Of a stretch of 64,000 bases of DNA, positions 45,677 to 55,046 are shown in pieces. A program made the position numbers and the translations under genes. The notes beneath the pieces were generated by a model. That model was not told where the DNA came from. It ran no database searches and saw nothing but the letters and a program-made list of their open reading frames with translations. Source of the DNA: QHXQ01 sp045807745 (GTDB taxonomy: Bacteria > Acidobacteriota > Blastocatellia > Pyrinomonadales > Pyrinomonadaceae); assembly GCA_045807745.1 (NCBI GenBank), contig JBJMGT010000018.1, positions 1 to 64,000 of the forward strand. The letters run 5' to 3'. The first letter of the stretch is position 1; each line of letters opens with the position of its first letter.

Positions 45677-46858
45677 ATGAACTGGAACATAACTTTGCGC
45701 GCCGCCTTGATGGCCGGCGCTTTGCTCGCACTCGCGAGCGCCGCCCCACAGATGAACAAACCTACGCGCCCACGCGCACGCGACATAGGTCTCCGCGTCG
45801 GCGTGCTGCCCGTCGGGGCGCGCGACGCGATCACAGATGTGGCGGGCGTGCGCGTCGGGCACACGACCATCATACGCGGCGATAAGATTCGCACCGGCGT
45901 CACGTGCGTCTTGCCGCACGGCGGGAATCTGTTTCGCGAGAAAGTGCCGGGCGCTGTTCTAGTCGGCAACGGCTTTGGCAAACTCGCCGGCTCGACACAG
46001 GTCAACGAACTCGGCGAGATCGAGACGCCGATCATGCTCACGTCCACCTTGAGCGTGCCGCGCGTCGCGGACGCCGTGCTCGATTACATGTTGGCCCTAC
46101 CGGGCAACGAGGACGTGCGCTCGATCAATCCGCTCGTGGCGGAGACGAACGACGGCACGTTGAACGACATCAGGAGTCGGCCCATTACGAGTGCAGATGT
46201 TATTGCTGCGATCAAGAGCGCGCACGACGGCGCGGTCGAGGAGGGCGCGGTCGGTGCGGGCACAGGCACGGTCGCCTTCGGCTTCAAGGGCGGCATCGGA
46301 ACGGCGTCGCGCAAGCTGCCCGCCGCGCTCGGCGGCTATACCGTCGGCGTGCTCGTGCAGACGAACTTCGGCGGCGTGCTCACAATAAACGGTGCGCCGG
46401 TCGGGCGCGAGCTTGGTCGTTATTATTTGCGGGAAGAACTCGAACGCGCGGGCGCGAGTCCACACGCGGCCGATGGCTCAATCATCATCGTCATCGCGAC
46501 GGACGCGCCGGTTGATGCGCGCAACCTGCGGCGCATGGCGGCGCGGGCGATATTGGGTCTGGCGCGCACGGGCGCGGCCGGCTCGAACGGGAGCGGCGAC
46601 TACGCCATCGCCTTTTCGACCGCGCCGGAAGTGCGCATCAACACGCGCCTGAGCGCACAACTGTATGAACCGCGCGCGACTAAACTCTTAGCCAACGACG
46701 CGCTGTCGCCCATCTTCCTCGCCGTCATCGAAGCGACCGAAGAGGCGATCTACAACTCGCTCTTGCGTGCCGAGACTATGACTGGCAACGGGCACACCGT
46801 CGAGGCGCTGCCCGTTGAGCAGACCATCGCCATCCTGCGTAAGCACGGCGCGCTGTGA
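45677..46858 (+). CDS. P1-family (DmpA/BapA-type) aminopeptidase, exported
   Basis: A 393-residue N-terminal-nucleophile hydrolase. A signal peptide (ITLRAALMAGALLALASAA) precedes the DmpA fold, opening with RPRARDIGLRVGVLPVG and DAITDVAGVRVGHTTI. The autoprocessing site Gly-Ser (HAADGSIIIVIATDAPVD, about 271-272) carries the catalytic serine that becomes the new N-terminus. VGAGTGTVAFGFKGGIGTAS is another family block. DmpA enzymes release N-terminal or beta-amino acids from peptides. The gene is alone on the plus strand, divergent from the metallophosphoesterase, and ends before the hairpin H11. Confidence 0.93.
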   Translation: MNWNITLRAALMAGALLALASAAPQMNKPTRPRARDIGLRVGVLPVGARDAITDVAGVRVGHTTIIRGDKIRTGVTCVLPHGGNLFREKVPGAVLVGNGFGKLAGSTQVNELGEIETPIMLTSTLSVPRVADAVLDYMLALPGNEDVRSINPLVAETNDGTLNDIRSRPITSADVIAAIKSAHDGAVEEGAVGAGTGTVAFGFKGGIGTASRKLPAALGGYTVGVLVQTNFGGVLTINGAPVGRELGRYYLREELERAGASPHAADGSIIIVIATDAPVDARNLRRMAARAILGLARTGAAGSNGSGDYAIAFSTAPEVRINTRLSAQLYEPRATKLLANDALSPIFLAVIEATEEAIYNSLLRAETMTGNGHTVEALPVEQTIAILRKHGAL

Positions 46859-46901
46859 GCGAACTTAAGCGCTTTTCAGTTGAATATATGGTGAGTAAGA
46901 C

Positions 46902-46991
46902 TCACCGCAAAGACGCAGAGAGCGCAGAGGGGGCGCAGAGAGTTGATTTCTTCTCTGCGCCCCCTCTGCGTCCTTTGCGTCTTTGCGGTGA
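46902..46991. repeat. GCGCAGAGG-type hairpin H11 between convergent genes
   Basis: 40-nt arms (46902-46941 and 46952-46991) pair at 37 of 40 positions. GTTGATTTCTTC fills the loop. It lies 43 nt past both the P1 peptidase stop (plus) and the TonB receptor stop (minus). It would serve as a 3' end structure for both. Confidence 0.9.
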
Positions 46992-47033
46992 ATCTTGTCT
47001 GCCTTACCCGCAACTGAACATTGATCTAAGCAC

Positions 47034-50000
47034 TTAGAAATCGAACTTGATCGCGAGTTGCAGTTCGCGCGGCGTCAGGAAGCTGCGCGGGGTGTTGAAG
47101 GCGGCCGCGGCGGCGGGCGTCGTCAGCGTCAGCACCTGCTGGCCGTTGACGATGGCGGCGGTGCGCCCGGCGTAGAAGTTGTTGTTGACCGTGAGCACGT
47201 TGGCCCGGTTGAAGAGATTGAAGCCTTCGAGGATCAGGCGCAGGCGCATGTTCTCGCGCCCGAGCGGAATGGCCCGCGTCAGCCGCGCGTCGAACTGATA
47301 GGTCGCGGGCGTGTAGAAGCCGTTGCGCGGCGTGCCGGGCACACGGTCGTTGCGCGAGTTGCCGTCGCGGTTCAGATCAGCGCCGACCGCCTTCGAGAAG
47401 GCGAAGCCGGACTGCAACTGGATGATGCTCGACAGCGTGTAGTCGCTAAAGAGCGCGCGCAGCACGGGGCTGTCGCTGCGTGTGAACCGGCCGAATTCGT
47501 AGACCGGGCTGATGACAACGCGATGGCGCAGGTCTGTGTCGGCCGCCGCGTAGTCCTCGCGTATGTTTAGTTGGTTGAAGACGATCTTGGCGTCGTCGCC
47601 GCCGCCGGGCACGACCGCCGTCTGATCGGGCCGGTCGTCCTTTGCTTTCGAGTAGGTGTAGTTGGCGAGCAGTTGGAAGTTGCGTGAGAAGCGGCGTTGC
47701 AACTGGACGGCCAGCCCATCGTAGCGCGAGTTGGCGGTGGACTCGAACAGGTTGATGCGCCCGAACTGCGGGAACGGGCGGTCGGGCGTCGTCGAGGTGA
47801 AGCGCGCATCCGAAGTCGCACCCGTGCCGGGGAAGCGTTCGACGATGAACGTCTGCCCGTCTTGGCCGACGGCCGTAGTGTTCACCGGCGCTCGCAAGTT
47901 GATGTCACGCGTGCGCGAGAGATGTACGCCGCGGAAGAACATGTAGGTGACGGAGACGCTTGTGTCTTGGAAAACCTCGCGCTCAAAGCCGAGCCGCGCC
48001 TGCTGCACGTAAGGCTGTGCGTAATCATGCGTGAACGCGAACACATCGGGGTTACCGCCGACGCCGGCCGGGATGCTGGCGAAAGTCTGCGGGAATGTCA
48101 GACCGGCGGCGACGATAGCGGCATTGGACGAGAGCGTGACACCGGTGGTCTGGATGCCGTTGCCGGTGTGCGCCGTGCCGAGCATGATCGCGGTCGTGCG
48201 GCCGTAGAAGATGCCGTAGCCACCGCGTATGACCGTCTTGCCGTTGCCGGTCACGTCGTAGGCGAAGCCGGCGCGCGGGCCGAAGTTGTTGCCGTCGCGC
48301 GGCTGCGTGGCGGTGTCGATGCCGGTCAACGCGAGCAAGGTCGGGTTGGTGAGCGGCGGCTTGGCAAAGTGTTGATAGTCGTAGCGCAGACCCAAATTCA
48401 GGGTCAGCTTCGGCGTTACGCGCCAGTCGTCTTGGACGAAGCCGGCGTAGTCATTGCTGTTCGGCTTGCTGGTCGCGCCCGACGTGCCGGGGATGGCGAA
48501 GCGCTGCGTGAAGGCGGACGGGATGCCGCGCTCGAACGCCTGATAGCCGTTCAGCGCGACGCCGTTCACGGTGATCGGGTTGAACGTGTACTGCCCGGAG
48601 AAGAAGCCGGGAAAGAAGTTGAAAATCTGATCGAAGTTGAAGTCCCCGCCCGCCTTGATATTGTGCCGGCCGCGCACGTAAGAGACGTTGTCGATGACTT
48701 GGGCGCGATGGATGGTCGTCTCGCGCGGGCTGAAATTGTTGCGGCCTAAGAGCAATGTGCCGCCGCCGGTGTTGATCTGAATCTCCGGCAGATCGATGTT
48801 GGCCGTGCCCGGCTCGCGGTCGCGCGCGAACTGGAAGCGGAACTCGTTGATGACCGAGGGCGACATGGTCGAGGTGAGCGAGCCGGAGACGGTCGTCGTG
48901 CGCGCGAGGCTGTTGCCCGAATGCTCCTGGGCGGCGAGCGAGCCGGTGAACTCGTTGTTCAGCCCCGTGAAGTTCTGCCGGTTAACGCGGAACGTCAGTT
49001 GGTTGTCCTTGTCGAGCGCCACGTCAACTTTGCCGAGATACACATCCTGATTGCGGCTGATCTGGTAAGCGCCGATCCGCGGGGCCAGCAGGTTCTGAAT
49101 GCTCGCAGACTGTGTGCCGAGATTAGTCGGCTCGACAACGTTCGGCAAGTCTTGGCGCTGCCCATCATAGGTGAAGAAGAAGAACGCCTTGTCGTGTTTG
49201 ATCGGGCCGCCGATGCGCCCGCCGAACTGATTGATCTGTTGCGGCGGGCGCACGTTGAAGTTGCGCCGCCGCCCATTGGCGAAATCGATGCCCTGCTGCG
49301 CCTTCACGTTGGGCGCAAGCGCGTTCAACGACTCGTCGCGGAAGTATTCAAACGCGCCGCCGTGTAGTTCGTTCGTGCCCGACTTGGTGACGACGTTGAT
49401 GACCGCACCGCCCGCGCGCCCGAACTCGGCCGAGAAACCGTTTTGGTTGACCTGAAACTCCTGCACCGACTCTTCCGAAAATTGATAGGGCGGACGGACG
49501 CCCGTGCGCCCGAACGCCTGCCCGAAGAAGGTGTTGTTGTTGTCCGCGCCGTCCACCTGCAAATTGTTGAGCGTGCCTTTTTGCCCGCCGACCGAGAGGT
49601 CGCCGTCGCGCGTGCGGTCGCGTATGACGCCGGGCGTCAAGGTGGCGAAGTCCAAGTAGTTGCGCCCGCTGACCGGCAGGTTCTGAATCGCGCGGTCGTT
49701 GACGGTCGTGGAGACTGAGGTGCGCGTCGTCTCGACGGTCGGCGCTTCGCCTGACACGGTGACATCAATGTTCGCACCGCCGACCGACAGGTCGATGTCG
49801 AGCGGCGTCTTGCTGCCAACCGTGATGCGGACGTTCTGCAAGGTCGTCGTCTGAAATCCTTGCGCGCCGCTGGCCGTGATGGTGTACGGCCCCGGTGGCA
49901 GAAAGACGATGCGATAGAGACCTTCTTCGTCGGACGTGGCGGACTTCTCCAGTCCGGTCTGCTGATTCTTGGCGCTGATGGTGGCGTTCGGCACGGCCGC

Positions 50001-50138
50001 GCCGTTCGGGTCGAGCACGCGCCCTTCAATGTCGCCGGTCGTCGCCTGCGATTGCGCGAACGTCGCGCCGGCCGCTAAGAGGAGCACGGCGCACAACAAG
50101 AGCAGTCGGGGGTAAAGGGGGAAAAGTTTGCTGAACAT
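47034..50138 (-). CDS. Oar-like TonB-dependent outer-membrane receptor
   Basis: A 1034-residue protein whose ATG at 50138 follows AAAGGA. Signal peptide about 1-30 (LLLLCAVLLLAAGATFAQ). Carboxypeptidase-regulatory domain at about 35-120 (GDIEGRVLDPNGAAVPNATI). Plug domain about 125-250 (VSTTVNDRAIQNLPVSGRNY, VDGADNNNTFF, SGTNELHGGAFEYFRD) and a beta-barrel to the C-terminus, which ends in FDF as expected for barrel insertion. Acidobacteria often have many such Oar-type proteins, thought to import oligosaccharides or peptides. It lies near several secreted peptidases, but no energising TonB/ExbBD is in the window. Confidence 0.94.
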   Translation of the reverse strand: MFSKLFPLYPRLLLLCAVLLLAAGATFAQSQATTGDIEGRVLDPNGAAVPNATISAKNQQTGLEKSATSDEEGLYRIVFLPPGPYTITASGAQGFQTTTLQNVRITVGSKTPLDIDLSVGGANIDVTVSGEAPTVETTRTSVSTTVNDRAIQNLPVSGRNYLDFATLTPGVIRDRTRDGDLSVGGQKGTLNNLQVDGADNNNTFFGQAFGRTGVRPPYQFSEESVQEFQVNQNGFSAEFGRAGGAVINVVTKSGTNELHGGAFEYFRDESLNALAPNVKAQQGIDFANGRRRNFNVRPPQQINQFGGRIGGPIKHDKAFFFFTYDGQRQDLPNVVEPTNLGTQSASIQNLLAPRIGAYQISRNQDVYLGKVDVALDKDNQLTFRVNRQNFTGLNNEFTGSLAAQEHSGNSLARTTTVSGSLTSTMSPSVINEFRFQFARDREPGTANIDLPEIQINTGGGTLLLGRNNFSPRETTIHRAQVIDNVSYVRGRHNIKAGGDFNFDQIFNFFPGFFSGQYTFNPITVNGVALNGYQAFERGIPSAFTQRFAIPGTSGATSKPNSNDYAGFVQDDWRVTPKLTLNLGLRYDYQHFAKPPLTNPTLLALTGIDTATQPRDGNNFGPRAGFAYDVTGNGKTVIRGGYGIFYGRTTAIMLGTAHTGNGIQTTGVTLSSNAAIVAAGLTFPQTFASIPAGVGGNPDVFAFTHDYAQPYVQQARLGFEREVFQDTSVSVTYMFFRGVHLSRTRDINLRAPVNTTAVGQDGQTFIVERFPGTGATSDARFTSTTPDRPFPQFGRINLFESTANSRYDGLAVQLQRRFSRNFQLLANYTYSKAKDDRPDQTAVVPGGGDDAKIVFNQLNIREDYAAADTDLRHRVVISPVYEFGRFTRSDSPVLRALFSDYTLSSIIQLQSGFAFSKAVGADLNRDGNSRNDRVPGTPRNGFYTPATYQFDARLTRAIPLGRENMRLRLILEGFNLFNRANVLTVNNNFYAGRTAAIVNGQQVLTLTTPAAAAAFNTPRSFLTPRELQLAIKFDF

Positions 50139-50255
50139 ATTGTCCTTTCGCTGGAAGTCTTGCCGGCGGCGTGGTCGTGCCGTGAGCGCGAGACTAATAA
50201 AATGTATTTGGAAACACTTCGCCGAGCCGCTTAGCTGATCGCTTGCGGAAGCGGG

Positions 50256-50285
50256 AATATAGTTGCTTGCGGCAGCGTGGGTCAA
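50256..50285 (-). promoter_or_regulatory. Candidate sigma-70 promoter of the TonB receptor
   Basis: On the minus strand TTGACC (50280-50285) and TATATT (50256-50261) are 18 bp apart, five of six matches for each hexamer. Transcription would start near 50249, leaving about a 110-nt leader before the ATG. Confidence 0.55.
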
Positions 50286-50315
50286 GCTAGCGAATAAGGC
50301 AACGCTCAATCACGT

Positions 50316-50450
50316 TTACGCCTTTTCACTTCGCTGTGCGGCCCTTCGCTTATGCCAGCAGGCAAGCGCAAGCAGTACGAGCGCGGGTAGAGCAAAGATA
50401 AGGAAAAAGCCAAACAGGAAGAGAATGGTTAATCCGTCATTCCAGCACAT
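50316..50450 (-). CDS. Small one-helix membrane protein
   Basis: A 44-codon frame not reported by a 60-residue cut-off. It reads as MCWNDGLTILFLFGFFLIFA, then LPALVLLALACWHKRRAAQR, ending SEKA. That is one 22-residue hydrophobic helix with a positively charged cytoplasmic tail, the layout of a functional small membrane protein. The ribosome site is weak (AGGTTGAG near the ATG). It lies 70 bp downstream of the glycosyltransferase gene on the same strand, so it may be co-transcribed. No homologue is claimed; a chance ORF cannot be excluded. Confidence 0.5.
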   Translation of the reverse strand: MCWNDGLTILFLFGFFLIFALPALVLLALACWHKRRAAQRSEKA

Positions 50451-50519
50451 ATGCTCAACCTGGATGCTAAGGCCGCAGCGATAAAGTTATGCCGGTCAAC
50501 TCCCCTGGCTCACTGAATT

Positions 50520-52169
50520 TTACGCGCGCCGCGTGACCGGCCGCCACAAAGCTTGCAGGCGGCGGCCGCTGGTGGTTTGCAGCAAGCTCATCGTGCCCAT
50601 GTAGCCGTAGCCGAAGAGGAAGAGACAGAGGAAAGGGATTGTGCCCCACATGCTCATGTGCACGGCGTAGACGGCGGCGAGCAGGAAGTACAACGCGAAG
50701 CTCAACTCCAACAACGGCAGCCAGCCATGTTTGCGTTTGTACTTCTTCGCCTTCCACGTCTCGTCGGTCGTCTGCTCAACCTTGTACTTCGGCGTGCGCA
50801 CAAACTCCGACTTCACGCCGAACAACGCTTCCAACACCGCGCGCGCGTTCGAGAAGGCCAGCCCGATGCCGATGGCCATCACGAGCGGCAGATGCAAGAG
50901 CCGGCGCGTGCGCCGCTCGTCCAGATACCAGACGGCCGAGCCGTAGAAGAGGACAACGGAGACCGTAGAGAAGAACAGGAGCGGCACATCGAACGCCATC
51001 AGATGATAGAAGCCCTGATTGTAGCGGACGAGCAACAGTGGAAATTGCAGAAAGCTCGCGACGATCATCAACGGGTAGCTGATGTTGCCCGTCAGACGGA
51101 AGAACATCTCCAGCCGCACGCGCAAAGGTAGCGCCGCACGCCAGATGCGCGGGTAGAGTTTGATCCCGACCTGCATCACGCCCTTAGCCCAGCGCCTTTG
51201 CTGCGCCTTGAAGGCATTGATGTCCACCGGAATCTCGGCGGGCGCGTCCTCGTCCAACAGATAGACGAAGCGCCAGCCCATCAACTGCGCGCGGAAACTA
51301 AGGTCTGTATCTTCGGTCAGCGTGTCGTGCTGCCAGCCGCCCGATAGTTCAATCGCGCGTCTGCGCCAGATGCCGGCCGTGCCGTTGAAGTTGAAGAAGC
51401 CGCCGGTGCGATTCCTGACGGTCTGCTCGATGACGAAGTGGCCGTCGAGCATGATCGTCTGCAAGCGCGTCAACAGATTATATGTGCCGTTGATGTGCGA
51501 CCAGCGCATCTGCGCGCAGCCCACGAGCGGGTCGGTGAAGAAGTGGACGAGTTTGCGCAGACAGTCCGCTTTCGGCACGAAGTCTGCGTCGAAGATCGCC
51601 ACGAGTTCGCCCTTCGCGGTCTGCATGCCGTGCTCCAACGCGCCCGCCTTGAAACCTGTGCGATCCGTGCGATGCACGTATTCGATGTCGAAGCCTTGTT
51701 GCGCGTAACTCTCGACCGTCTTACGCGCTAACTCCTGCGTCTCATCGGTCGAATCGTCCAACACCTGAATCTGCAACCGCGCGCGCGGATAATCAATCGC
51801 GGTCACGGCGCGCAGCAGCCGCTCAACGACGTAGAGTTCGTTAAAGAGCGGCAACTGTACTGTGATCAATGGCAACTCGTCTTCGGTGAAGTGGCTTTGC
51901 GGGCGCGGCTGGAAACGACGATAGCGCCAGAAGTCCGTGACCTGCTTGATGCGATACGCGCCGTAGATGGCGAGCACAGCGAGGATGGCGAAATAAAAGA
52001 TCAGCACCGCGTAGTCGAACGAGTCCAGTTGGTAAAGCGGGCTGATGTTATGGTCGGTCTTCCAGATGAGCGGCATGAGGTGGTCTTGCAACAGCACGTC
52101 CGGACATTTACTCCCGACGGCGATGTCGCCGCAGGGCATGTGCTTAAGTATGACTTCAGAAAAAAGCAT
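50520..52169 (-). CDS. Processive family 2 glycosyltransferase (cellulose synthase-like)
   Basis: A 549-residue inner-membrane protein. One helix at about 50-72 precedes a cytosolic GT-A domain (about 98-330) with all processive GT2 motifs: LDDSTDET, DADFVP (metal DxD), TEDTDLS (base) and QQRRWAKG. Four or more C-terminal helices complete the channel. Similarity is closest to CslA/glucomannan-type or BcsA-like synthases that lack a PilZ domain. It would make a beta-linked exopolysaccharide from a sugar nucleotide. Start at 52169 (AGGAG 13 nt upstream) is uncertain; ATGs at 52139 and 52076 exist. Confidence 0.92.
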   Translation of the reverse strand: MLFSEVILKHMPCGDIAVGSKCPDVLLQDHLMPLIWKTDHNISPLYQLDSFDYAVLIFYFAILAVLAIYGAYRIKQVTDFWRYRRFQPRPQSHFTEDELPLITVQLPLFNELYVVERLLRAVTAIDYPRARLQIQVLDDSTDETQELARKTVESYAQQGFDIEYVHRTDRTGFKAGALEHGMQTAKGELVAIFDADFVPKADCLRKLVHFFTDPLVGCAQMRWSHINGTYNLLTRLQTIMLDGHFVIEQTVRNRTGGFFNFNGTAGIWRRRAIELSGGWQHDTLTEDTDLSFRAQLMGWRFVYLLDEDAPAEIPVDINAFKAQQRRWAKGVMQVGIKLYPRIWRAALPLRVRLEMFFRLTGNISYPLMIVASFLQFPLLLVRYNQGFYHLMAFDVPLLFFSTVSVVLFYGSAVWYLDERRTRRLLHLPLVMAIGIGLAFSNARAVLEALFGVKSEFVRTPKYKVEQTTDETWKAKKYKRKHGWLPLLELSFALYFLLAAVYAVHMSMWGTIPFLCLFLFGYGYMGTMSLLQTTSGRRLQALWRPVTRRA

Positions 52170-52326
52170 CTCGGTCTAAGGACTCCTCTTAAAACCAGCA
52201 CAACAGCGCCGCGCCTCGGCCGCACATAAAACGAGCAGCGCCTCACATGAAGACGCTGCCCTCATTTGACGACGCACATTGTACCCGAACCGCGCGCCGG
52301 CTTCAAAGACGCAGGCGAGCGGCGGC

Positions 52327-52361
52327 GGGCGGCGCGCGCGCATACCATGCGCGCGCCGCCC
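52327..52361 (-). terminator. GC-rich hairpin past the 182-residue membrane protein gene
   Basis: The stem 52327-52343 / 52347-52361 has a 3-nt loop and 15 bp with a 2-nt bulge. It lies 28 nt past the stop codon at 52389 (minus). No T tract follows, so termination is likely but not canonical. Confidence 0.5.
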
Positions 52362-52388
52362 ACAAGTCATCGCGTTGACGGTTTTGGG

Positions 52389-52937
52389 CTAACTGCCCGC
52401 GCCGAAGCCGGTTGGCGGCTCACCAGCCGGTGGGGGCGGCGGTTGCGGCGGCATGCCTCCACCGTATCCGCCGGTCGGTGGCGGCGGCGGCATCGGGCCT
52501 GCTCCGCCCGCCCCTTTCTTGCCGAAGATGGCCGCGCCGATCAGACCGCCGAGCGCGCCACAGCCGACGATGACGACGGCAAAGATGACGACTACGAACG
52601 CGCCGAGACCCGCGAGCATGCCCGCGCCGAGCGCAGCACCGCCACCATTGCCCTGCCGTTGCAGTTGCTCGCTGATGGCCGCGCCGCCGCTTAGTAACAT
52701 CATCGGCAGCGCAATGATGAGATAGATGATCGCGCCGACGCCCCCGGCCATGAGACCGAGTTTAGCGCCGTCACCGATCTCCATGGGCCTAGCCGAAGAG
52801 CTGCGCATATACATGAACACAGCGAGCACGCCGCCCGCCAGCGACCACAGGAAACAACAACTGTTAATCAGGGGAATGACCGAGAGTACGCCCGCGAGCA
52901 CGCCGCCGACGATCGCGGCCTTTGTTCTGTCGTTCAT
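52389..52937 (-). CDS. Membrane protein with Pro/Gly-rich C-terminus, function unknown
   Basis: A 182-residue protein with four hydrophobic segments (about 8-24, 30-45, 62-84 and 106-136). The last, GAFVVVIFAVVIVGCGALGG, is followed by a cytoplasmic Pro/Gly tail (PMPPPPPTGGYGGGMPPQPP). The first 110 residues resemble general DUF4199/DUF5518-like small membrane proteins, but I do not claim a family. Similar Pro-rich tails occur in the anchored protein at 39212. Function unknown. Confidence 0.65.
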   Translation of the reverse strand: MNDRTKAAIVGGVLAGVLSVIPLINSCCFLWSLAGGVLAVFMYMRSSSARPMEIGDGAKLGLMAGGVGAIIYLIIALPMMLLSGGAAISEQLQRQGNGGGAALGAGMLAGLGAFVVVIFAVVIVGCGALGGLIGAAIFGKKGAGGAGPMPPPPPTGGYGGGMPPQPPPPPAGEPPTGFGAGS

Positions 52938-53009
52938 ATTCGTTCCTTCATTCAGCAGAATCGGTAGAGCTTGAATTGCAGACTACAAGCCACGCGCTAA
53001 AGCTATGGG

Positions 53010-53588
53010 TTAGGCCGAGCGCGCATTGTCAGACAGCACCCCCGTGTTGGTAGCCGACACGGATCGAAGCGGTCGGGCAGACCGGCCCATTGCGAGCAGA
53101 CCCGGCAGTACGAAGCAGACCAACCCTGCCCCGAGCCACGCGCCCGTCAGCGCGCGCGACAGGTGCGTGTTGGGCCACAAGCCCGTGATGCCGAGCGTAA
53201 AGTCCACCGCTGTGGGCAGCGCCGCGACGACGAGCCACACGCGCGCCGGCACGCTTGTCGTAGACGCGAGCGAGCGCACGAGCGGATAGAGCAACAGACA
53301 CAGCGCGCCGCCTGCGTAGATGCCGAAGCAGCGCGCGCAGACCGCGAGCGGATAGCCCGCGAGATAAAACGAACGTTCCGGCCGTTGATGACATAAAGGG
53401 GCAAACACACTGTAGAGCACCGCGCTCGCTACGGCGTACCCACGCGCGCGCAAGAGCGGCGCAGCGCAGATCAAACCGACGTAGCCGAGCACGACGACGA
53501 CGACCAATAACCAGACGCACACCACGCGCCGCGCCGTCCGCTCGCGCGGCGCAAACTGCGGCACATAGCTTTCAATCGCAGCATGCAT
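53010..53588 (-). CDS. DUF2085-family membrane protein
   Basis: A 192-residue protein with four predicted helices. It carries the DUF2085 signature, a CHQRPERSF motif (about 80) followed by YPLAVCARCFGIYAG (about 93). The Cys/His-rich pair suggests metal or redox binding at the membrane face. Members are widespread and uncharacterised. The start ATG at 53588 is 12 nt from the hairpin H10. Confidence 0.88.
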   Translation of the reverse strand: MHAAIESYVPQFAPRERTARRVVCVWLLVVVVVLGYVGLICAAPLLRARGYAVASAVLYSVFAPLCHQRPERSFYLAGYPLAVCARCFGIYAGGALCLLLYPLVRSLASTTSVPARVWLVVAALPTAVDFTLGITGLWPNTHLSRALTGAWLGAGLVCFVLPGLLAMGRSARPLRSVSATNTGVLSDNARSA

Positions 53589-53606
53589 GATGCGTTATTG
53601 CGGACT

Positions 53607-53685
53607 GCGGATTTCGGATTGCGGATTAGAAAGATCAAATGAACGGGTTCTTCTGCCAATCCGCAATCCGCAATCCGAAATCCGC
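53607..53685. repeat. GCGGATT heptamer hairpin H10
   Basis: Perfect 21-bp arms (53607-53627 and 53665-53685): GCGGATT-TCGGATT-GCGGATT and its complement. The loop (AGAAAGATCAAATGAACGGG, then TTCTTCTGCC) resembles the loop of H8. It starts 4 nt past the glpX stop codon at 53689 (minus). Confidence 0.9.
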
Positions 53686-53688
53686 CAC

Positions 53689-54744
53689 CTAAAATCGGAT
53701 CACTGTGTCGGGGCCGCCTTCGACGTGGACGGTATCGATAAAGCGTATGTGGCGCGCTTCGGTGGTCATAATCAGCGAGTGTGTACGCTTGCCTGCGCCG
53801 AACAGACGCACGCCGCGCAGGAGTGCGCCGTCGGTCACGCCCGTGGCGGCGAAGATGATCTTCTTGCCGGGCGCGAGGTCATCCGCTTTGTAAACTTTGT
53901 CCGGGTCGCTGATGCCCATCTCTTCGAGCCGCGCGAGCACCTCGGCGCGCGGCGGCACTTTGTCTTTGTCCACATCGAGCCGGTCGTGATCGAAGCAGAG
54001 CCGCGCCTGCATCTCGCCGTTCAGACATTTCATCGCAGCGGCGGTCAACACGCCTTCGGGCGCGCCGCCGATGCCCATCAACGCATGTATGTTCGTGCCC
54101 GCGACCGCAGCCGAAATGCCGGCCGAGAGATCGCCGTCGGAGATGAGGCGGATGCGTGCGCCGGTTGCGCGCACGTCGGCGATCAGTTTTTTGTGGCGCG
54201 AGCGGTCGAGCACGATGATAGTCAAATCGTCCACGTCGCGCCCCAGACATTTCGCAATCGCTTCGAGATTGTCTTTGACCGGCGCGTCAATGTCGATGAC
54301 GCCGCGCGACGCCGGCCCGACCACGATCTTGTCCATGTAGATGTCAGGCGCGTTCAACAGCCCGCCGCGCTCGGAAGCGGCCAAGACGGCGATGGCATTG
54401 TTCGCGCCGAGCGCACACAGGTTCGTGCCTTCGAGCGGATCGACGGCGATGTCCACCTCTGGGTGTAGTTCTTCAAACTCTGCGTCGCCGTCTATGCGGT
54501 GCGCGCCCTTGCCGACTTGCTCGCCGATGTAGAGCATCGGTGCTTCGTCGCGCTCGCCCTCGCCGATGACGATGCGCCCGCGCATCGGCACGGTGTCCAT
54601 CGTCTCGCGCATGGCTTCGACCGCGACCTGATCAGAATACTTACGGTCGCCCTGCCCCATCGTCCGCGCCGCCGCAATCGCCGCCGCCTCGCAGACACGC
54701 AGGAAGTCCAACGAGAGATGCTCCGTGTGCAACTCTGGCCCCAT
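53689..54744 (-). CDS. glpX: Class II fructose-1,6-bisphosphatase
   Basis: A 351-residue cytoplasmic enzyme that removes the 1-phosphate from fructose-1,6-bisphosphate in gluconeogenesis. Class II features: RGRIVIGEGERDEAPMLYIG (Li+-inhibited phosphatase motif), VDIAVDPLEGTNLCALGANN (catalytic Asp/Glu), LMGIGGAPEGVLTAAAMKCL and TGVTDGALLRGV. ATG at 54744. With ppc it supports gluconeogenic growth. A candidate promoter lies upstream. Confidence 0.96.
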   Translation of the reverse strand: MGPELHTEHLSLDFLRVCEAAAIAAARTMGQGDRKYSDQVAVEAMRETMDTVPMRGRIVIGEGERDEAPMLYIGEQVGKGAHRIDGDAEFEELHPEVDIAVDPLEGTNLCALGANNAIAVLAASERGGLLNAPDIYMDKIVVGPASRGVIDIDAPVKDNLEAIAKCLGRDVDDLTIIVLDRSRHKKLIADVRATGARIRLISDGDLSAGISAAVAGTNIHALMGIGGAPEGVLTAAAMKCLNGEMQARLCFDHDRLDVDKDKVPPRAEVLARLEEMGISDPDKVYKADDLAPGKKIIFAATGVTDGALLRGVRLFGAGKRTHSLIMTTEARHIRFIDTVHVEGGPDTVIRF

Positions 54745-54836
54745 CTTGATTCGTCTCCTAATCTGAACTCGGCGCGACCCCGACCCGGCGCATGGTTGAA
54801 GAAAAGCGTCGCCATACTAACAGACGCGCGGCGGAA

Positions 54837-54842
54837 TTTATA
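54837..54842 (-). promoter_or_regulatory. Candidate -10 element of glpX
   Basis: The minus strand reads TATAAA here, five of six matches to TATAAT, with a predicted start near 54830 and a leader of about 86 nt. No good -35 lies at 17 bp, so a regulator or weaker promoter is possible. Confidence 0.35.
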
Positions 54843-54928
54843 GGGACTCACGAAATAACTTGCGCCCCACCGCACAAAGAGCGCGCTGTTTGCGCGGCCA
54901 CCATAGCCCCGCACGCGCCGGAGACGCA

Positions 54929-54957
54929 TTGACTTCACCCCGTCAAGTGTTTACGCT
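54929..54957 (+). promoter_or_regulatory. Candidate sigma-70 promoter of the second TPR-CHAT gene
   Basis: TTGACT (54929-54934), 17-bp spacer, TACGCT (54952-54957); the -35 is five of six, the -10 only three of six. A TTGAC-N8-GTCAA inverted repeat overlaps the -35 and could be an operator. Confidence 0.35.
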
Positions 54958-55046
54958 TGCGCTGTCGCCGCGAAAGCCGTGCGCTTTAGCTCGCGCCTGA
55001 TTCACGTCCACAGCAGTTACCGCCAGAGCGCTAGCGCCAAACTGTA

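Noticed and set aside
47697..48749. 350-codon plus-strand frame opposite the TonB receptor
   Set aside because: Antisense shadow of the beta-barrel coding region; no start signal or domain.
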